From an uncultured Lachnospiraceae bacterium (GTDB taxonomy: Bacteria; Bacillota; Clostridia; Lachnospirales; Lachnospiraceae): a stretch of 27,080 bases of DNA. The position numbers and the translations under genes were made by a program. Under the pieces are notes generated by a model that made no database searches, had not been told where the DNA came from, and was given only the letters and a program-made list of their open reading frames with translations. Location of the stretch: the NCBI GenBank assembly GCA_910577785.1, contig CAJTNT010000042.1, forward strand, positions 3,913-30,992, written 5' to 3'. Every line of letters starts with the position of its first letter. Position 1 is the stretch's first letter. Shown piece by piece: positions 23,960-27,080 of the stretch.

Positions 23960-24003
23960 CCGTCAAGGAGAGAGGGGCTTCCGTCTTTCCTTGGCGGTTT
24001 TTT
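23960..24003 (+). terminator. Intrinsic terminator of lacLM
   Basis: CCGTCAAGGA (23960-23969) pairs with TCCTTGGCGG (23988-23997, one wobble), followed by TTTTTT. It separates the cargo operon from the recombination genes. Confidence 0.85.
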
Positions 24004-24221
24004 GGCTGCAGGAGGAGAAATCGCTGAGGGACGCAGGCGGATTAATCATTTCGAATAGGGCAAGCTGTTTTGGAATAGGAATAAGAATGAGAATAGGAGG
24101 AAGGTAACAGTTCAGGGAGGTCTGTGCGTATCGGAATTGTTACGGAAGCAATAGGTATAGGAGGAAGTCTGTGGGGCAGGAGGATGATCAATGCTTGGAG
24201 TGGCGCCAGGGGGAGGGGGAG
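24004..24221 (+). other. Purine-rich gap before the recombination genes
   Basis: The segment is unusually rich in GGA/GAA on the plus strand (about 24055-24120 and 24165-24220). The long minus-strand frame at 24042-24317 is a low-complexity shadow. I could not identify a promoter for the recombinase here with confidence. Confidence 0.35.
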
Positions 24222-24362
24222 ATGAGGGTGATGCTGGAATTTCCGAAGAAGGCAGAAGATGAGGGGGTTATTATAAGGGGAGTAAGGGAAATGATGCTGG
24301 GGATGTTGCAGGAGCATTTGGCGAATAGGAATGGCAGTGGCAACGGTCCTTTTGTATCATAG
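24222..24362 (+). CDS. Small ORF upstream of the serine recombinase
   Basis: The 46-residue product (MRVMLEFPKKAEDEGVIIRG, then VREMMLGMLQEHL) has a beta-like start followed by an amphipathic helix. Short ORFs of this form, coding LEFP-type peptides, are found before large serine recombinase genes in clostridial elements, which suggests a helper or regulator, but this is from memory and untested. A G-rich Shine-Dalgarno (GGGGGAGG) lies just upstream of the ATG. The gap to the recombinase is 69 nt. The frame could start at a GTG at 24171, but the extra residues do not look like protein. Confidence 0.5.
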   Translation: MRVMLEFPKKAEDEGVIIRGVREMMLGMLQEHLANRNGSGNGPFVS

Positions 24363-24431
24363 CCATGTCTATAAGACGGAATCCCCTCAAAAAAATAATA
24401 GTTCCAATCGTGCAATATCAGGAAGGAGGAG

Positions 24432-26093
24432 ATGGCATCTGTGGAGAAATGTAAAGAATTGGAGCCTGGCAGGGGCGTGCAGGGCAAGCGTGCCAGGATG
24501 CTGCTGCGCGTGAGTTCTGAGCAGCAGCTGGAAGCGGATGGCGACCTGAAGGTGCAGAGGCAGATTGTCTTGGAATATATAAAGAGCCGCCCGGATTGGG
24601 TTCTGGATGAGGTGGAGTATTTTGAGGGAGGGGTCAGTGGATATAAAAATTCAGTTGCGGACAGGAATGAGCTGCAGCGCGCATGGCGGGATGCGCAGAA
24701 GGGGGAATATGATATCCTGGTGGTGTACAAGGATGACCGGCTGGGGCGGAAAGCCCTGGAGATTCCGGATTACATTGTAAAGCTGCAGAAGGCGGGCGTT
24801 GTGGTGGAATCCGTGAAGGACGGGCGCCTTACGCCAGAACAAAATGATCCAATGGGGGTTGTGACGCTGGTGCTTAAATATGCGGTTGCCGAAAAGAGCA
24901 GCGCGGACACGGGCATGCGTGTGAAGGATACGGCGAAAAAGCTTATCCAGTCGGGGAAGTTTATGGGGGGACGGCCTCCATATGGCTATGTACTGGAACA
25001 TTCCGGCGAAATCAGCAAACATGGGCGGGCGCTGAAGCGCCTGGTTATCCATCCTGGACAGGCAGATGCTGTCAGGCATATCTATGAATTGTCTTTGCGG
25101 AAAGAATATGGTTCGGCGAAGATTGCGGGCACATTGAATACAGACGAACGGTATCGGGGGCTTGCGCCGAACGATGTCTGGAAAAGCGGGACGGTTACCA
25201 GCATCCTCACAAATCCGGTTTATGCCGGCTATATGGCCTATAACCGCCGGGAAAAGCTGCATGGCAGAAGGCGCAGCCTGGATGGGGAGGAATGGGTGCT
25301 GTCTAGGGAAGCGAACCCGGAGATTGCAATCATTGAGGAAACGGTATGGCTGGAAGTGCAGAGGAAACGGGAAATGCGGAGGAATAAGTATGGCGGGAGC
25401 CATATAAAACGGAACGACGGCATGCTGACCCTGGTGGATGTCTTGCACTGCGGATATTGCGGCTGTAAGATGGTGAATGGGAGCAAGTATAATTATTGGA
25501 CGATAAAAGGGACGGGGGAGCGCAGGGCGAGCAGGATTGGCATTTACAAATGCCAGAATGCATGGCAGGGGGTTCCCCATGATAAGACGAAGCAGTTCCG
25601 GGCGGATGAGCTGGAGCCTGTGGTGCATGAGGCAGTGGCGGAGTGCATTGGGAAACTGCAGGAAACAGAGAGCATCCAGGCGGCAGCCGCAGCGTATCGC
25701 GGCGCCAAAAGGCGGAGGATGGAAAAAGAGCTGGAAATGGCAGGCAAGGAGCTGGAGAAAATCCGGCGCGGCATCCGTGTCATGGAAAGCCATATCCCGG
25801 ACGCCATGACAGGGGAGTACCCGCTTACTTTAGAGAAGCTGGCGCACTGCATTGCCCTGCAAAGAGAAGAAGAACAGAAGATAAAAAGCGCTGTGCAGGA
25901 AAAGGAAGCTATTTTGCAGGATCCTCCTGTGCCGTCAGGCAAAATACCGACATGGCGTGAACTGTTCCTTAGGTCCGATACGGCTTCCAAACGGGCCCTG
26001 ATCCATCAGCTGATAGAGCGCATTGACGTCACTAGAGAGAAAATGGTGATCCGTTTTCGGATAGGCCTGGGAGGATATTTGCCGAAACCCTGA
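24432..26093 (+). CDS. Large serine recombinase (integrase/excisionase of the element)
   Basis: The 553-residue protein has an N-terminal resolvase domain (about 22-165) with catalytic S28 in LLRVSSEQQ and the arginine motif KDDRLGR (100-106). A recombinase domain follows (about 175-310, with GGRPPYGY and TNPVYAGYMAYNRR), then a zinc ribbon (C340, C343, C374 visible; the fourth ligand is unclear), and a coiled coil (about 420-500). Length and order fit the large serine recombinase family (TnpX/TndX/phage-integrase group). GGAAGGAGG lies 2 nt before the ATG, with AAGG further up as the working part. The stop is 50 bp from the attR core. It should join attP to attB with a 2-bp staggered cut; excision usually needs a directionality factor, not recognised here. 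Confidence 0.95.
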   Translation: MASVEKCKELEPGRGVQGKRARMLLRVSSEQQLEADGDLKVQRQIVLEYIKSRPDWVLDEVEYFEGGVSGYKNSVADRNELQRAWRDAQKGEYDILVVYKDDRLGRKALEIPDYIVKLQKAGVVVESVKDGRLTPEQNDPMGVVTLVLKYAVAEKSSADTGMRVKDTAKKLIQSGKFMGGRPPYGYVLEHSGEISKHGRALKRLVIHPGQADAVRHIYELSLRKEYGSAKIAGTLNTDERYRGLAPNDVWKSGTVTSILTNPVYAGYMAYNRREKLHGRRRSLDGEEWVLSREANPEIAIIEETVWLEVQRKREMRRNKYGGSHIKRNDGMLTLVDVLHCGYCGCKMVNGSKYNYWTIKGTGERRASRIGIYKCQNAWQGVPHDKTKQFRADELEPVVHEAVAECIGKLQETESIQAAAAAYRGAKRRRMEKELEMAGKELEKIRRGIRVMESHIPDAMTGEYPLTLEKLAHCIALQREEEQKIKSAVQEKEAILQDPPVPSGKIPTWRELFLRSDTASKRALIHQLIERIDVTREKMVIRFRIGLGGYLPKP

Positions 26094-26135
26094 ACCTGTG
26101 GGGGCAGGGTGCGGTTAGGGAGCCGAAACCCTGAA
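26081..26135 (+). repeat. 14-bp direct repeat at the recombinase end
   Basis: GCCGAAACCCTGAA occurs at 26081-26094, covering the last codons and stop of the recombinase gene, and again at 26122-26135. The second copy is the left arm of the predicted attP. Confidence 0.85.
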
Positions 26136-26143
26136 TCAGCAGC

Positions 26144-26155
26144 TACGGAGTGGTA
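26144..26155 (+). other. attR core: right 12-bp direct repeat
   Basis: The second copy of TACGGAGTGGTA. The predicted crossover dinucleotide is AG at 26149-26150. To its right the sleC-like frame resumes. Confidence 0.85.
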
Positions 26156-26738
26156 CCGCAACAAAGGCTATGATTTTACGATTACCTCTTCCACGGCATA
26201 CGACCATAAATGGGTATATGGGAGGAATTATTTTGAAAGCATTTCCAGGGTAGTCGATGAGATGTTCAGCAATTATCTGTCCAGGCCTAACGTGAAACAG
26301 CCCATCTTGACCCAATATTGCGATGGCGAGCGGGTTACCTGCCCGAATTGGCTGAGCCAGTGGGGCTCTAAGTACCTGGGAGACCAGAATTACAGCACGA
26401 TTGAGATTCTGCGCTACTATTATGGAAGCGACATGTATATCAATGAGGCGGAGGAAATTTCCGGCATCCCGGCTTCCTGGCCCAGGGAAAACCTGGACAT
26501 TGGCTCCAGGGGGGATAAAGTGCGCCAGATGCAGGAGCAGCTGAACCGGATTGCCCAGGTGTATACTTCCATCCCGCGGATTAGCGCGGACGGCATATTT
26601 GGGCAGGCGACGAAGCAGGCGGTGCGGAGGTTCCAGTCCATCTTTGGGCTTCCGCAGACTGGAGTGGTGGACTATGCCACCTGGTATAAGATATCAGAAA
26701 TTTATGTAGGCGTGACCCGGATTGCAGAATTATATTGA
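26156..26738 (+). pseudogene. sleC: SleC-like spore cortex-lytic enzyme, C-terminal part (interrupted)
   Basis: This is the second half of the interrupted gene, continuing in frame with 20225-20907. It supplies the remainder of the SpoIID/LytB-type domain (YRNKGYDFTITSSTAYDHKW, then PILTQYCDG and WLSQWGSKYLGDQNYSTIEI, ending near RYYYG) and a C-terminal peptidoglycan-binding domain (IGSRGDKVRQMQEQLNRIAQ; DGIFGQATKQAVRRFQ; TGVVDYATW). The piece has no credible start or ribosome binding site of its own; an in-frame GTG at 26109 is in the element. It is not expected to be made unless the element leaves. No frameshift or nonsense mutation is seen, so it does not look decayed. Confidence 0.87.
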
Positions 26739-26803
26739 ATCGGGATCCAAGGAAACGGCGACCTCCAATCCATAACGGGGATGGGAGCCGCAGGAAGTAT
26801 CCC

Positions 26804-26859
26804 GAAAGGGAGGCCGGTATTAAGCAAGGTGATTTCGCGCTTTGTACTGCCTCCCTTTC
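26804..26859 (+). terminator. Long hairpin after the sleC-like gene
   Basis: GAAAGGGAGGC (26804-26814) pairs perfectly with GCCTCCCTTTC (26849-26859); nested GTA/TAC and AAGC/GCTT pairs continue the stem. It lies 66 bp past the stop codon. The U-run is weak, so it is a terminator or an RNA-stabilising structure. Confidence 0.55.
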
Positions 26860-26917
26860 ATGCTCCATACATCTGTCACAATTTTGTGTTTTTAGTGAAT
26901 ATTTATTAAAAATCAGT

Positions 26918-27080
26918 GTAACTATTCAGAACCACCCTTATTCAAAGATGAAATCAGGATGACCTGAGATTGCATTTCTGATTGCTTCGTAAGCATTGTA
27001 TCCCTGCTTATGTGCTGTACCAACGTAGGACATGATTTTTAGATAATCTCTAGCACCTTCCTCAGTTCGGAAGCATCCGG
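26918..27080 (-). mobile_element. IS66-family insertion sequence, one end (runs off the window)
   Basis: The terminus GTAACTATTCAGAACC at 26918-26933 starts with GTAA, as known for IS66-family inverted repeats, and is followed within 5 bp by the stop of an IS66-type transposase. The other end lies outside the window. If it is intact, the 8-bp duplication should be AAATCAGT (26910-26917). Confidence 0.7.
26938..27080 (-). CDS. IS66-family transposase, C-terminal end (partial)
   Basis: The minus-strand frame, open to the window edge, ends GCFRTEEGARDYLKIMSYVG, then TAHKQGYNAYEAIRNAISGH, then PDFIFE and stop. This is the conserved C-terminus of IS66 transposases (the RTEEGA...SYVGTAHKQG stretch). 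About 46 residues are visible; the DDE catalytic core lies outside. Whether the rest is intact cannot be judged. Confidence 0.85.
   Translation of the reverse strand, partial: GCFRTEEGARDYLKIMSYVGTAHKQGYNAYEAIRNAISGHPDFIFE

Larger units (their letters stand above)
20902..26149 (+). mobile_element. 5.25-kb serine-recombinase element carrying lacLM, inserted in the sleC-like gene
   Basis: The insert splits one open reading frame, is bounded by a 12-bp direct repeat, and encodes a large serine recombinase whose stop lies 50 bp from the right junction, the usual place for an integrase. The cargo is lacL and lacM; a 46-residue ORF precedes the recombinase. All genes point the same way as the host gene. 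There are no phage structural, replication or conjugation genes, so it resembles small Tn4451-like serine-recombinase elements rather than a prophage. The ends carry CCGAA/TTCGG motifs at equal distance (24.5 bp) from the crossover centre. Precise recombination between the repeats would restore the gene. Whether excision occurs is unknown. Confidence 0.88.

Noticed and set aside
24042..24317. Minus-strand 91-residue ORF
   Set aside because: Low-complexity Pro/His/Leu translation of a purine-rich plus strand; no start signal.
1..27080. tRNA or rRNA genes
   Set aside because: No cloverleaf-like segment or rRNA sequence was recognised by eye in any gap on either strand.

Overview
The gene families and layout point to a spore-forming anaerobic Firmicute of the class Clostridia, most likely Lachnospiraceae. 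The supporting evidence is a type II branched-chain aminotransferase, a VanR/VanS-like two-component pair, a TIGR04086-type membrane protein, an RpiB-like protein of an unusual type, a SleC-type germination enzyme and an IS66 end. This placement is inferred from protein resemblance, not from a database search.

Left part (1-9.5 kb), mostly housekeeping genes with independent promoters and terminators: the end of a coiled-coil repeat protein; proC (minus); a crotonase/enoyl-CoA hydratase (minus, with a clear promoter); an AraC-family regulator with a cupin domain (minus); glycogen phosphorylase glgP (plus); a CNNM/CBS/CorC membrane protein (minus); a small TIGR04086-like membrane protein; a 73-residue hydrophilic protein; and a 208-residue unknown. 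Two copies of a 164-bp near-palindromic repeat sit in gene-free gaps at 1417-1580 and 8567-8730.

Middle (9.8-18.9 kb): an RpiB/LacAB-like protein, then a purine cluster purE-purM-purN-purD. purM and purN overlap. purE and purD are each preceded by an unusual tandem-repeat leader. A VanR/VanS-like pair with non-ATG starts follows, then a flavin reductase-like protein (minus) and ilvE, which ends in a very strong terminator.

Right part (18.9-27.1 kb): a secreted FN3/SH3b protein (minus), a small one-helix membrane protein, and the main discovery. A 421-residue SleC-like spore cortex-lytic enzyme gene, preceded by a sigma-K-like promoter, is split in two by a 5.25-kb insert. The insert carries a heterodimeric beta-galactosidase (lacL/lacM, own promoter and terminator), a 46-residue ORF and a 553-residue large serine recombinase. 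A 12-bp direct repeat (TACGGAGTGGTA) marks both junctions, and removing the insert between the repeats restores one uninterrupted reading frame. The reconstructed circle junction shows a dyad with matching CCGAA arms centred on an AG dinucleotide, as expected for a serine-recombinase attP. This resembles the sigK-skin arrangement, in which excision rebuilds a sporulation gene, but here the host gene encodes a germination enzyme and the cargo is lactose metabolism. The window ends inside an IS66-family element.
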